NCBI GenBank assembly: GCA_947566705.1
Contig: CANOLA010000017.1
Coordinates: 1 to 45,841, forward strand
From: an uncultured Lachnospiraceae bacterium
Lineage (GTDB): Bacteria > Bacillota > Clostridia > Lachnospirales > Lachnospiraceae
DNA: 45,841 nucleotides
Direction of reading: 5' to 3'
Shown here: positions 8,669 through 16,186 of the stretch, piece by piece
Numbering within the stretch: position 1 is the first letter of the stretch
Layout of the letters: each line of letters starts with the position of its first letter
Program-made: the position numbers and the translations under genes
Notes under the pieces: generated by a model
The model's database searches: none
What the model was told of the DNA's origin: nothing
What the model saw: the letters and a program-made list of their open reading frames with translations, nothing else

Positions 8669-10774
8669 ATGGATGTAAGCCAGTATCTGGAGATATTTAT
8701 TGATGAAAGCGGGGAACATTTACAGACATTAAGCGACTGTATTATGGAACTCGAAAATGAACCGGACAATAAAGATGTCATAAATGAAATCTTCCGTGCT
8801 GCCCATTCCTTAAAGGGAATGGCCGGTACGATGGGATTTAAAAGAATGCAGCATGTGACACATGATATGGAAAATGTGTTCCAGGAAGTCCGTGGGGATA
8901 AAATTCCGGTTGACAGCCAGATGATAGATCTTCTTTTTAAATGTCTGGATGCCATTGAAGGATATCTTGATAATATTAAGGCAAGTTCCAGTGAAGGGGA
9001 AGAGGATAACGAAGTAATCATCAAAGAGCTGAATTCATTTATTGAAAAGGCAAATGGAAAAAAAGCTGATGATGCTGCCCCGGAACCTGCAAAAGAAGAG
9101 AGTGCCAAAGAAGATACGGCAAAGGCTGCAGGGGATGACGAGAAGAAGTATCTTCAGGTGGAACTTTCCGATAAAGAACGTGAGCAGCTTGCCGCAGCAA
9201 AAAACGGCGGGTTACATATTTATGGAATGACAGTTGTGATACAAAAGGAATGTCTGTTAAAAGCAGCGAGGGCATTTCTGGTATTCCGTGCAGTAGAAGA
9301 ATTTGGTGAAATTCTGGTTTACCGTCCAAGCTCACAGGATATTGAGGATGAAAAATTTGAACTGGATTTCAGTTTTTATATGTCATCTTCCGAAGAACTG
9401 GAAAAAATCCAGACAGCTGCAAAAAATGTATCTGAAATCGAGCAGGTCTTTGCAGAAGAGCTGTCTGATTTCGGACAGAATGAAGAAAAGGAAACAAAAG
9501 AAGAAACAAAGCCTGCCGCACAGGGAGCACCGGCAGAGCCGCCGGCAAAACAGGCAGAAAATAAGAAGTCAGCATCTGCTCCGGCAGCAAAGAAACCGGC
9601 AGCAGGAAAACCGGCGACAAGCCGGACAATCCGTGTGGATATTGAAAAACTGGATACCCTGATGAATCAGGTTTCCGAGCTTATTATAGCAAAGAACAGT
9701 CTGGTTTCCATTGCGTCCACGGAAGAAGGAAGTTTTAATAACCAGGGCTTCCATGACCAGATTGAATATCTGGAGCGAATTACCACAAGTCTTCATGAGT
9801 CTGTCATGAAAGCACGAATGGTTCCAATTGAGAGCGTTGTGAATAAGTTCCCGCGTATGATTCGTGATCTTTCCAGAACGCTTAACAAAAAGATGGATCT
9901 GGTAATGACTGGTGAGGAAACCGAGCTTGACCGTACTGTAGTAGACCAGATTGGGGATCCGCTGCAGCATCTGCTCAGGAATTCCGCAGACCATGGTCTT
10001 GAGGATACCGAAAAACGTATCGAGCGTGGAAAATCAGAAACAGGACATATTTTCCTGAATGCATTCCAGGAAGGCAATAATGTCGTTATCAAGGTTGGGG
10101 ATGATGGTAACGGTATTGATACTGAGGCTGTCAAGGGAAAAGCCATTGACCGTGGTATTATTACGGCGGAACAGGCAGAAACCATGAGCCAGAAAGAAAT
10201 CGTCAATCTTTTGTTCCTGCCAAGTTTTTCCATGGCAAAGAAGATAACGGATATTTCCGGACGCGGCGTTGGTCTTGATGTTGTAAAATCAAATATTGAG
10301 CAGCTCGGCGGTGATGTTGAAGTTAAGACATCACTTGGGGAAGGTACAACCTTTACCGTACGTCTTCCGCTGACGCTTGCTATTATTCAGGCACTGATGG
10401 TTGAAGTACGGGATGAGAAATATGCAATTGCACTTGCCTCCATTTCCAATATTGAAAGCGTTCCGGTTACGGATATCAAGTATGTTGAGGCGAAGGAAGT
10501 TATTCATTTACGTGGAAGTGTAATTCCGCTGATTCGTCTGGACCGGATTCTTGACATGGAACCGATTGAAGATGAAAGGGATAATCTTACCGTTGTTATT
10601 GTACAGCGCGGGGACAGCCAGATAGGTCTTGTCGTTGACAATCTTATGGGACAGCAGGAAGTCGTTATCAAGTCATTAGGCAAGTATATTAATGGCAACA
10701 AGATAATCAGTGGAGCAACGATTCTTGGTGATGGTGAGGTTGCACTGATTCTGGACACCAATACATTAATGTAA
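8669..10774 (+). CDS. cheA: Chemotaxis histidine kinase CheA
   Basis: CheA is the cytoplasmic kinase that phosphorylates CheY and CheB in response to chemoreceptors. The product is 701 residues with all five domains: P1 Hpt with the phosphorylated H46 in RAAHSLKGMAG, a P2-like docking domain (about 165-270), an Ala/Pro/Lys-rich linker (about 275-320), the P3 dimerisation domain, the P4 ATPase domain with the N box HLLRNSADHG near 434, DDGNG near 479 and GRGVGLDVV near 531, and the C-terminal P5 CheW-like domain (about 570-700). The low-complexity linker generates long shadow frames on other frames, which I disregard. cheW follows after 15 bases. Confidence 0.97.
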   Translation: MDVSQYLEIFIDESGEHLQTLSDCIMELENEPDNKDVINEIFRAAHSLKGMAGTMGFKRMQHVTHDMENVFQEVRGDKIPVDSQMIDLLFKCLDAIEGYLDNIKASSSEGEEDNEVIIKELNSFIEKANGKKADDAAPEPAKEESAKEDTAKAAGDDEKKYLQVELSDKEREQLAAAKNGGLHIYGMTVVIQKECLLKAARAFLVFRAVEEFGEILVYRPSSQDIEDEKFELDFSFYMSSSEELEKIQTAAKNVSEIEQVFAEELSDFGQNEEKETKEETKPAAQGAPAEPPAKQAENKKSASAPAAKKPAAGKPATSRTIRVDIEKLDTLMNQVSELIIAKNSLVSIASTEEGSFNNQGFHDQIEYLERITTSLHESVMKARMVPIESVVNKFPRMIRDLSRTLNKKMDLVMTGEETELDRTVVDQIGDPLQHLLRNSADHGLEDTEKRIERGKSETGHIFLNAFQEGNNVVIKVGDDGNGIDTEAVKGKAIDRGIITAEQAETMSQKEIVNLLFLPSFSMAKKITDISGRGVGLDVVKSNIEQLGGDVEVKTSLGEGTTFTVRLPLTLAIIQALMVEVRDEKYAIALASISNIESVPVTDIKYVEAKEVIHLRGSVIPLIRLDRILDMEPIEDERDNLTVVIVQRGDSQIGLVVDNLMGQQEVVIKSLGKYINGNKIISGATILGDGEVALILDTNTLM

Positions 10775-10789
10775 CGAAAGGGGAACAGA

Positions 10790-11296
10790 ATGGAAGCAGC
10801 AAAAACAGAGGTAAGTATTAAGGGAAGTACGAAAGGAAACGGCAAGGCAAATACACAAAAAGAAATCAAACAGTATATTGTTATCCGGATTGGCGGGGAA
10901 AGATATGGAATTGATATCCGGTATGTGGACAATATTGTCCGGATGCAGAAGATTACCCGTGTTCCGAAGGCACAGGTATACTACAAGGGTATTATCAATC
11001 TCCGAGGCGAGATTGTGCCGGTAATGAGTATCCGTATAAAAATGGGGCTTGAGGATGATGTATTTACCAATGCTTCAAGGATTATTATTTTAAAGATTGA
11101 AGAACGCGGTACAATAGGGGTTATTGTGGATGAAGTCTGTGAGGTTGTCAATCTTTCAGAGGATGAGATTGAGGCAAATACCATGAATGGCAGCCGTCTG
11201 AAGGACTCATTTATTACTGGAATCGGCAAGAGCGGAGACCAGCTGATTTCATTATTTGAAATCAGCGCCATTGTGGATGAGCGGGAAAGTATGTAA
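10790..11296 (+). CDS. cheW: Chemotaxis coupling protein CheW
   Basis: CheW links CheA to chemoreceptors in the signalling array. The product is 168 residues: a polar N-terminal extension of about 28 residues followed by a complete CheW beta-barrel domain with GGERYGIDI, the VPKA...YKGIINLRGEIVPV core and a C-terminal GIGKSGDQLISLFEI segment. The N-terminal extension is rich in Lys, Thr and Gly and is not part of the fold. An AAAGGGGA ribosome binding site precedes the ATG. A 96-base spacer with a perfect inverted repeat separates it from cheC, the largest gap inside the che genes. Confidence 0.96.
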   Translation: MEAAKTEVSIKGSTKGNGKANTQKEIKQYIVIRIGGERYGIDIRYVDNIVRMQKITRVPKAQVYYKGIINLRGEIVPVMSIRIKMGLEDDVFTNASRIIILKIEERGTIGVIVDEVCEVVNLSEDEIEANTMNGSRLKDSFITGIGKSGDQLISLFEISAIVDERESM

Positions 11297-11330
11297 TTGC
11301 AGCAGAGGGAGTATTCCCATGGTATTTCAG

Positions 11331-11355
11331 TATAGTGAGGTCTGTCCTCACTATA
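11331..11355 (+). other. Intercistronic hairpin between cheW and cheC
   Basis: TATAGTGAGG at 11331-11340 and CCTCACTATA at 11346-11355 form a perfect 10-bp inverted repeat around a 5-base loop. There is no T-tract behind the hairpin, so it is unlikely to be a normal intrinsic terminator. It could instead stabilise the upstream mRNA end, guide RNA processing or set the ratio of cheW to cheC. Function is inferred from position only. Confidence 0.6.
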
Positions 11356-11392
11356 TCTGTAATGTGAGTTATTCTATTGCGGGGAGGGGAAA

Positions 11393-12013
11393 ATGGCAGA
11401 ATTTTCATTAGATAATGTAAACAGTATGTATATGGATGTCCTTCGGGAGATTGGCAATATTGGAGCCGGCAATGCCACTACTTCGCTTGCCAGCATGATT
11501 AATTCCAAGATTGACATGAATGTTCCCAAAGTGGAACTGATGGAAGCATCAAAGCTCAGTACCGCAATTTGTCCGGAAGAGGAAATTATTGTCGGGATTT
11601 TTCTGGAAGTGAAGCATGATATTACCGGAAGCATGATGTTTCTGATGCGGATGGACAGCGCGCACTATCTGGTAAACAAGCTGATGGGAAAAGATCCGGA
11701 AAACAGGGATGACTTTGATGAAATGGATTTGTCTGCAATGAAGGAAATTGGAAATATCATTGCGGCATCTTACCTTTCGGCGTTATCCGGACTGACAAAT
11801 CTGACAATTGCACCGTCCATTCCTTATATTGCGGTGGATATGGCTGCATCAATTTTAAGTGTTCCGGCAATTCAGTTTGGACAGTACGGTAATAATGCGC
11901 TCTTAATTGAAACGGAGTTTGGGGATGATTACATGATTAACGGATACTTTATCCTGATGCCTGAGGAAGATTCTTATGCAACAATTCTTACTTCTTTAGG
12001 GATCCAGATGTAG
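11393..12013 (+). CDS. cheC: CheY-P phosphatase CheC
   Basis: CheC dephosphorylates CheY-P and interacts with CheD in the Bacillus-type adaptation pathway. The product is 206 residues with two copies of the phosphatase signature [DS]x3Ex2N: D15/E19/N22 in the first half and S114/E118/N121 in the second. Both sites look intact, as in a bifunctional CheC. The gene has a GGGGAGGGG ribosome binding site and follows a 96-base spacer. cheD follows after 21 bases, keeping the cheC-cheD pair. The presence of CheC and CheD points to a Bacillus-like rather than enteric adaptation scheme. Confidence 0.95.
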   Translation: MAEFSLDNVNSMYMDVLREIGNIGAGNATTSLASMINSKIDMNVPKVELMEASKLSTAICPEEEIIVGIFLEVKHDITGSMMFLMRMDSAHYLVNKLMGKDPENRDDFDEMDLSAMKEIGNIIAASYLSALSGLTNLTIAPSIPYIAVDMAASILSVPAIQFGQYGNNALLIETEFGDDYMINGYFILMPEEDSYATILTSLGIQM

Positions 12014-12034
12014 GGGAATAAGAGGGAAGGAACA

Positions 12035-12520
12035 ATGGGAGAATTGATAAAAGTCGGCATGGCAGACCTAAAGGTTGCGAAAGCGCCGGATACGCTGACC
12101 ACACTGGGCTTAGGCTCATGTATAGGGCTAACTTTATATGATCCTGTCATTAAAGTAGGTGGAATGGTGCACTATATGCTGCCGGACAGTACGAAGATAA
12201 AAAATAATTCAAATATTGCAAAATTTGGGGATACAGGAATTCGGGAGCTGTTAAGGCTGATGCTTTTGAATGGGGCGAACAGGCGCAGGCTGGTGGCAAA
12301 AATTGCCGGCGGGGCGCAGATGTTTGCAATGAGCGGAAGTTCTGCGATTGGTAATGTCGGGGACCGCAATGCTGAGGAGGCGGTACTGATATTAAGAGAG
12401 CTGGGAATACCGCTGATTGCGAGGGATACAGGATTAAATTACGGAAGAACAGTGGAGCTGGACTGCTCGACAGGCCAGTATCTGATTAAGGCAGTAGGAA
12501 AAAGTTCAAAAGTTATATAG
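12035..12520 (+). CDS. cheD: Chemoreceptor glutamine deamidase CheD
   Basis: CheD deamidates specific glutamines of chemoreceptors and is regulated by binding CheC. The product is 161 residues, a normal length. The catalytic residues of the family are visible: T23, C29 in GLGSCIGL and H46 in VHYMLP. The KIAGGAQM segment and the C-terminal GRTVELDCSTG are also typical. It is separated from cheC by 21 bases and from the next small membrane-protein gene by 10 bases, consistent with one transcript. Confidence 0.95.
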   Translation: MGELIKVGMADLKVAKAPDTLTTLGLGSCIGLTLYDPVIKVGGMVHYMLPDSTKIKNNSNIAKFGDTGIRELLRLMLLNGANRRRLVAKIAGGAQMFAMSGSSAIGNVGDRNAEEAVLILRELGIPLIARDTGLNYGRTVELDCSTGQYLIKAVGKSSKVI

Positions 12521-12530
12521 GGGAAATGTG

Positions 12531-12854
12531 ATGAAAACCAATGCAGTACCGGCAGTGATTATGCTGACGGCGGGATTATTAGATTGTATATTGTCATTAT
12601 ACGAACATATGTCGTTTTTTCAGTTTACCAAACGTTTGCTGATTGTTCTTGTGGCATTCTATATCCTTGGATGTATAGTAAAAATTGTTCTTGACATAAA
12701 TTTTAAGGATGAGGAAGAACAGGAAGAAACTGAGCAGGAGGATATGCAGGAAGAAGAGGGTGTTCTGCCGGAGGAAGGTCAGGAGGAAGAGACTGATTCC
12801 ATGGAAGAACCAGAGGATGCACAGACAAACCCGGACCTTTCAGAGACCGAATAA
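12531..12854 (+). CDS. Small membrane protein of unknown function between cheD and fliA
   Basis: I do not recognise this family. The 107-residue product has two likely membrane helices (about residues 6-24 and 30-53) and a very acidic C-terminal half, rich in Glu, Gln and Asp from residue 58 to the end. The helices should place the acidic tail in the cytoplasm. The ATG at 12531 follows GGGGAAA; a GTG just before it is an alternative. It lies between cheD and fliA in the same operon, so a role in motility, motor or sigma-factor control is plausible by position only. Confidence 0.7.
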   Translation: MKTNAVPAVIMLTAGLLDCILSLYEHMSFFQFTKRLLIVLVAFYILGCIVKIVLDINFKDEEEQEETEQEDMQEEEGVLPEEGQEEETDSMEEPEDAQTNPDLSETE

Positions 12855-12869
12855 CCAGGAGCCAGTTAA

Positions 12870-13634
12870 ATGAAAACAGTTGATAGAGAAATGCTTTGGG
12901 ACAGTTACCGGAAAAAGCCATCGCAGGAACTCCGGGAACAGCTGATAATTGAATATGCACAGCTTGTGAAGCTTGTGGCGGGAAGACTGAGCATTTATCT
13001 CGGACATAACGTGGAGTATGATGATCTTGTCAGTTATGGTATTTTCGGGCTGATTGATGCAATTGACAAATATGATCTGTCAAAAAGCGTGAAGTTTGAG
13101 ACATATGCAAGTCTCCGTATCCGCGGGGCCATTCTGGACCAGATTCGTAAAATGGACTGGATTCCCCGTACTGTGCGCCAGAGGCAGCGCAAGCTGGATG
13201 AAGCGGTCAAGCAGATTGAGATGCGGACCGGAAAGACAGCAACGGATGAAGAGATTGCAAAGGAGCTTGGGCTGACCGGCGAGGAACTGTTAAACTGGCA
13301 GTCACAGCTTAAGGTTGCAAATGTTGTGTCATTAAATGAGTTTGAGGAAAACGGGCCGGAACCGCTTGTGGATCCCGGTAATCCGTCCCGTTTTATGGGA
13401 CCGGAGGAAGTGGTGGAGGAGGCAGAGCTGAAAGAAGTTCTTGCAGAATCCTTAAAGCTTCTGACGGAAAAGGAACAGAGAGTGATTGAACTGTATTATT
13501 ACGAGGAAATGACCCTGAAGGAAATCAGTGAAATTCTGGGGGTATCAGAATCCCGTGTGTCCCAGCTGCACACCAAAGGACTGATGAAGATGCGCAGAAA
13601 AATGGGGGCATACATGAATATCCTTGTAGATTAA
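12870..13634 (+). CDS. fliA: Flagellar sigma factor FliA (sigma-28, SigD)
   Basis: This sigma factor directs transcription of late flagellar and chemotaxis genes. The product is 254 residues, the usual length. Region 2 covers about residues 20-95, with YDDLVSYGIFGLIDAIDKYD and FETYASLRIRGAILDQIR-like motifs. Region 3 holds TDEEIAKELGL, and region 4 (about 195-245) holds an RVIELYYYEEMTL then ISEILGVSESRVSQLH helix-turn-helix. It sits near the end of the fla/che operon as sigD does in Bacillus subtilis. A sigma-28-like promoter at 24423-24450 in this window is a candidate target. Its anti-sigma factor FlgM is not in the window. Confidence 0.96.
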   Translation: MKTVDREMLWDSYRKKPSQELREQLIIEYAQLVKLVAGRLSIYLGHNVEYDDLVSYGIFGLIDAIDKYDLSKSVKFETYASLRIRGAILDQIRKMDWIPRTVRQRQRKLDEAVKQIEMRTGKTATDEEIAKELGLTGEELLNWQSQLKVANVVSLNEFEENGPEPLVDPGNPSRFMGPEEVVEEAELKEVLAESLKLLTEKEQRVIELYYYEEMTLKEISEILGVSESRVSQLHTKGLMKMRRKMGAYMNILVD

Positions 13635-13644
13635 GGAGGGTGCC

Positions 13645-13956
13645 ATGCCGATTGGACAGATTAATTATGCAATGATTCAAAGAACAACGGATGTGGAGGC
13701 TTTTAAACACCAGGAAGAGGCAAAACCCATGGTTGACCAGCAGAATATACAGACGGTGGTTAAAAAGCATGAGGAGGCGCTGCGCCACCAGGTGATAAAA
13801 AAGGATGACAGCAACCGCGCCGAAAACCATGCAGATGCAAAGGAAGAGGGCAAAGGAAAATATACAGCCAGCCAGGGAAAGAAAAAAGCAAAACCAAAGA
13901 ATGACAGCGGCCAGGTCATTAAAAAAACAAATCAGGGATTTGATATTAAAATATGA
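13645..13956 (+). CDS. Small charged hypothetical protein downstream of fliA
   Basis: I do not recognise a named function. The 103-residue product begins with MPIGQINYAMIQRTTDVE and is otherwise Lys-, Glu- and Gln-rich with no membrane segment, and it is probably largely disordered or helical (about residues 25-50). It ends in a conserved-looking GFDIKI. An AAGGAGGG ribosome binding site supports translation. It lies 10 bases after fliA and 9 bases before the next gene, so it is in the fla/che transcript. The combination of small size and strong ribosome binding site suggests a real gene rather than a chance frame. Confidence 0.75.
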   Translation: MPIGQINYAMIQRTTDVEAFKHQEEAKPMVDQQNIQTVVKKHEEALRHQVIKKDDSNRAENHADAKEEGKGKYTASQGKKKAKPKNDSGQVIKKTNQGFDIKI

Positions 13957-13965
13957 GGAATGAAC

Positions 13966-14646
13966 ATGACAGGAGTTGAAATAGCTTTCATCATTGTCGG
14001 AATAATTTTTATCATTGTCAGTTTTTTTGTGCAGGAAAAATTATCGGCAAAGGACATGGAAGAATTCGCAAAGTTAAGTGAAAAAGAACTGAATTACATC
14101 GTGAACCGCCAGATGAAAAATGCAAACGAAAGAGTAGAGGATTCCATTGAGCAGGTGATTGAGGAAGCGCATGAAATAACAAAGCGTGCCATGGAAAAGG
14201 AAAGCAATGAAAAGATTATGGCAATCAGCGAGTATTCCAATACAGTGATTGATTCCATGAATAAAACGCATGATGAGATTCTCTTTTTATACAGTATGTT
14301 AAATGACAAGCATGCGGAGCTTACGGGACTTGCTTCACAGCTCCAGCAGTTTTCGGACCATATGAGGATTCCGGAACCGGAGATGGTTCCTCCCGGTATT
14401 CCTGAGCCGGAACCGGAGATGGAGACAGAGGAAACCCAAACGATGGAGAGAATGCCGGTGCGGCAGGCAGGAAATGCATCCCGTTCCATGCTGGCGGATG
14501 ATGGTTTAAACCACAATGAAAAGATTTTAAGACTGCACCAGCAGGGATATACTGATGTGGAGGTTGCACGGACCCTGGGACTTGGACTGGGGGAAGTAAG
14601 ACTTGTCATTGGATTGTTCAGAGGAGAAGAAGCAGGTGAAATTTAA
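13966..14646 (+). CDS. Membrane-anchored coiled-coil protein at the SwrB/YlxL position (DUF6115-like)
   Basis: The 226-residue product has an N-terminal membrane helix (about 4-24), a long charged coiled coil (about 28-130), a Pro/Glu-rich linker with a repeated PEPEM, and a C-terminal helix-turn-helix-like segment (about 184-218: KILRLHQQGY, then VARTLGLGLGEVRLVI). It lies directly after the fliA region and before rpsB, the same place as swrB (ylxL) in Bacillus subtilis, where SwrB activates the flagellar export gate. Homology is inferred from position and architecture, not proven. I choose the ATG at 13966 over the one at 13960 because TGAGGA at 13954-13959 directly abuts the latter. Confidence 0.75.
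   Translation: MTGVEIAFIIVGIIFIIVSFFVQEKLSAKDMEEFAKLSEKELNYIVNRQMKNANERVEDSIEQVIEEAHEITKRAMEKESNEKIMAISEYSNTVIDSMNKTHDEILFLYSMLNDKHAELTGLASQLQQFSDHMRIPEPEMVPPGIPEPEPEMETEETQTMERMPVRQAGNASRSMLADDGLNHNEKILRLHQQGYTDVEVARTLGLGLGEVRLVIGLFRGEEAGEI
14371..14422 (+). repeat. 16-bp direct repeat in the linker of the SwrB-position gene
   Basis: The sequence CCGGAACCGGAGATGG occurs at 14371-14386 and again at 14407-14422, 36 bases apart and in the same reading frame. It encodes the repeated Pro-Glu-Pro-Glu-Met in the linker between the coiled coil and the C-terminal segment. This looks like a small in-frame duplication in a disordered linker. Confidence 0.8.
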
Positions 14647-15259
14647 GTATTATTTACGCGGATGTGGAGTTGGAATACTGTTTACGGCTCTGGTGCTTAC
14701 GATTTCCTTTCATACAAGGGGCGGTGTAATGACTGACGAAAAGGCAATGCAGCGTGCGTCAGAACTTGGAATGGTAATGCCGGATGGTACGGAAGGGATT
14801 TCCGGGACGCAGGAGGATACGCAGGATGCGAAGCCTGTGGCAAACATGGAAGATACGCAGACATCCAGGGAGAATTTAAAAATAGGCCAGAGTTCCGAAA
14901 AGCCGGATACACAGAAGGAAAACAAGGATAAAGATAAAAACAAAGATACAGACAAAGATAAAAATAAGGATGATAAGGATAAGTCTTCCCAGGATGATAA
15001 ATCAAAGAATTCTGAAAAAAACAGTCAGGATAATTCCGGGGATAACGGGGACGAAACGGTTACAGTAACCATTAAAAGGGGAGAAGTCTGCAGGGAGATA
15101 GCAGAAGACCTTTACAGTAAGGGACTGGTGGATGATGCCGAGGGATTCCGGAAGTATATGAGGGACCAGGGCTATGATAACCAGATTTGTGTAGGGACAT
15201 TTGAACTGAAAAAAGGAATGACCTATGCACAGATTGCGAAAGTTCTTACCATGAAATAG
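14636..15259 (+). CDS. Membrane-anchored protein with LysM-like subdomain of MltG/YceG, catalytic domain absent
   Basis: The 207-residue product has an N-terminal membrane helix (about 8-24), a long disordered linker rich in Lys, Asp and Asn, and a C-terminal domain (about 140-205) resembling the LysM-like subdomain of the peptidoglycan transglycosylase MltG: VTIKRGEVCREIAEDL, GLVDD, GTFELKKGMTYAQIAKVL. The MltG lytic domain is missing, so a structural or glycan-binding role is more likely than catalysis. The GTG at 14636 is chosen because AGGAG lies 9 bases upstream; the gene then overlaps its upstream neighbour by 11 bases. It is the last gene before the fla/che terminator. Confidence 0.75.
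   Translation: MKFKYYLRGCGVGILFTALVLTISFHTRGGVMTDEKAMQRASELGMVMPDGTEGISGTQEDTQDAKPVANMEDTQTSRENLKIGQSSEKPDTQKENKDKDKNKDTDKDKNKDDKDKSSQDDKSKNSEKNSQDNSGDNGDETVTVTIKRGEVCREIAEDLYSKGLVDDAEGFRKYMRDQGYDNQICVGTFELKKGMTYAQIAKVLTMK
14921..15000 (+). repeat. Low-complexity Lys/Asp codon tract
   Basis: An A/G-rich tract made mainly of AAG/AAA and GAT/GAC codons encodes alternating Lys-Asp and Lys-Asn pairs in the linker of the MltG-like membrane protein. Such tracts vary in length between strains and probably act as a flexible spacer across the cell wall. Confidence 0.75.
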
Positions 15260-15279
15260 AAAATATTTATTGTTTTGTC

Positions 15280-15308
15280 TTGCAAATGAGCCTTTGGTAT
15301 GGTATAAT
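15280..15308 (+). promoter_or_regulatory. Vegetative promoter of rpsB
   Basis: TTGCAA at 15280-15285 and a perfect TATAAT at 15303-15308 are separated by 17 bases, and a TGG precedes the -10 box at 15300-15302. This is a strong sigma-A type promoter. It lets the ribosomal block be expressed independently of the flagellar operon. The -10 box sits in the loop of the upstream operon's terminator hairpin. Confidence 0.85.
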
Positions 15309-15329
15309 GCCAAAGGCTTTATATTTTAT
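15289..15329 (+). terminator. Intrinsic terminator of the fla/che operon
   Basis: AGCCTTTGG at 15289-15297 pairs with CCAAAGGCT at 15310-15318 (9 bp), followed by TTATATTTTATT. Read-through RNA from fla/che would fold this hairpin. RNA started at the rpsB promoter would begin near the 3' arm and could not. The T-tract is interrupted by A residues, so termination may be incomplete. Confidence 0.75.
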
Positions 15330-15347
15330 TAATCACATGTATGGAGG

Positions 15348-15381
15348 CTGCCGGTGCCGGATTTACGCTTTCCGGTGGCAG
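15348..15381 (+). promoter_or_regulatory. Structured 5' leader of rpsB, candidate regulatory hairpin
   Basis: CTGCCG at 15348-15353 pairs with TGGCAG at 15376-15381 and, after a 3-base bulge, CCGGA at 15357-15361 pairs with TCCGG at 15371-15375. This makes a bulged stem of about 11 bp in the roughly 110-base leader. The start codon lies 48 bases further on. It may bind S2 for feedback control, as ribosomal protein leaders often do, but that is inference. Confidence 0.45.
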
Positions 15382-15428
15382 ACCAGTGGGAAGTACATGG
15401 CAGAACATAACCAAATGGAGGTAGAATC

Positions 15429-16160
15429 ATGAGCGTAATTTCAATGAAACAGTTACTGGAGGCAGGTGTTCATTTCGGACACCAGACAAGAAGATGGAAT
15501 CCTAAAATGGCTCCATACATCTACACAGAGCGTAATGGAATTTACATTATCGACCTGCAGAAGTCTGTAGGCAAGGTGGATGAGGCATATGATGCGGTTT
15601 CCGATATTGCGGCACAGGGAGGAACAATTCTTTTTGTCGGCACCAAGAAACAGGCGCAGGAAGCAATCAAAACTGAAGCAGAGCGCTGTGGAATGTACTA
15701 TGTAAATGAGAGATGGTTAGGCGGTATGCTTACAAACTTCAGAACCATCCAGAGCCGTATTGCCCGTCTCAAGGAGATTGAGGTAATGTCAGAGGATGGA
15801 ACTTTTGAGGTTCTTCCAAAGAAAGAAGTCATCGCACTTAAGAAAGAATGGGAGAAATTAGAGAAAAATCTTGGCGGAATCAAGGAGATGAAGAGAATTC
15901 CGGATGCGATTTTTGTTGTGGATCCGAAGAAGGAGAGAATCTGTATTCAGGAGGCACAGTCCCTGGGTATTACACTGATCGGTATCGCAGATACCAACTG
16001 TGATCCGGATGAGCTGGATTATGTTATTCCTGGTAATGATGATGCCATCCGTGCAGTGAAGCTGATCGTTTCCAAGATGGCTGATGCAGTAATCGAAGCA
16101 AACCAGGGTACGGAAAATGTTGATACTGCGGCAGAAGAAGCTGCTCCAGAGGAAGAATAA
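15429..16160 (+). CDS. rpsB: 30S ribosomal protein S2
   Basis: S2 is a late-assembling protein of the small ribosomal subunit. The product is 243 residues. Family motifs are clear: [17 protein letters not shown] at the start, FVGTKKQAQ near residue 60, [12 protein letters not shown] near 95, and PDAIFVVD and IADTNCDPD later. It ends with an acidic Glu/Ala-rich tail. A GGAGG ribosome binding site precedes the ATG. It has its own promoter and leader and is followed after 26 bases by tsf, the universal order. Confidence 0.98.
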   Translation: MSVISMKQLLEAGVHFGHQTRRWNPKMAPYIYTERNGIYIIDLQKSVGKVDEAYDAVSDIAAQGGTILFVGTKKQAQEAIKTEAERCGMYYVNERWLGGMLTNFRTIQSRIARLKEIEVMSEDGTFEVLPKKEVIALKKEWEKLEKNLGGIKEMKRIPDAIFVVDPKKERICIQEAQSLGITLIGIADTNCDPDELDYVIPGNDDAIRAVKLIVSKMADAVIEANQGTENVDTAAEEAAPEEE

Positions 16161-16186
16161 ATCACAGAAAATTGGAGGAAAATAAA

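Noticed and set aside
11319-11411. About 30-codon frame in the cheW-cheC gap starting at ATG 11319
   Set aside because: It spans the hairpin and the cheC ribosome binding site, with no ribosome binding site of its own; likely chance.
15610-15625. CCGATATT inside rpsB, resembling a sigma-28 -10 box
   Set aside because: It is within a coding region with no matching -35 and no downstream gene that would need it.
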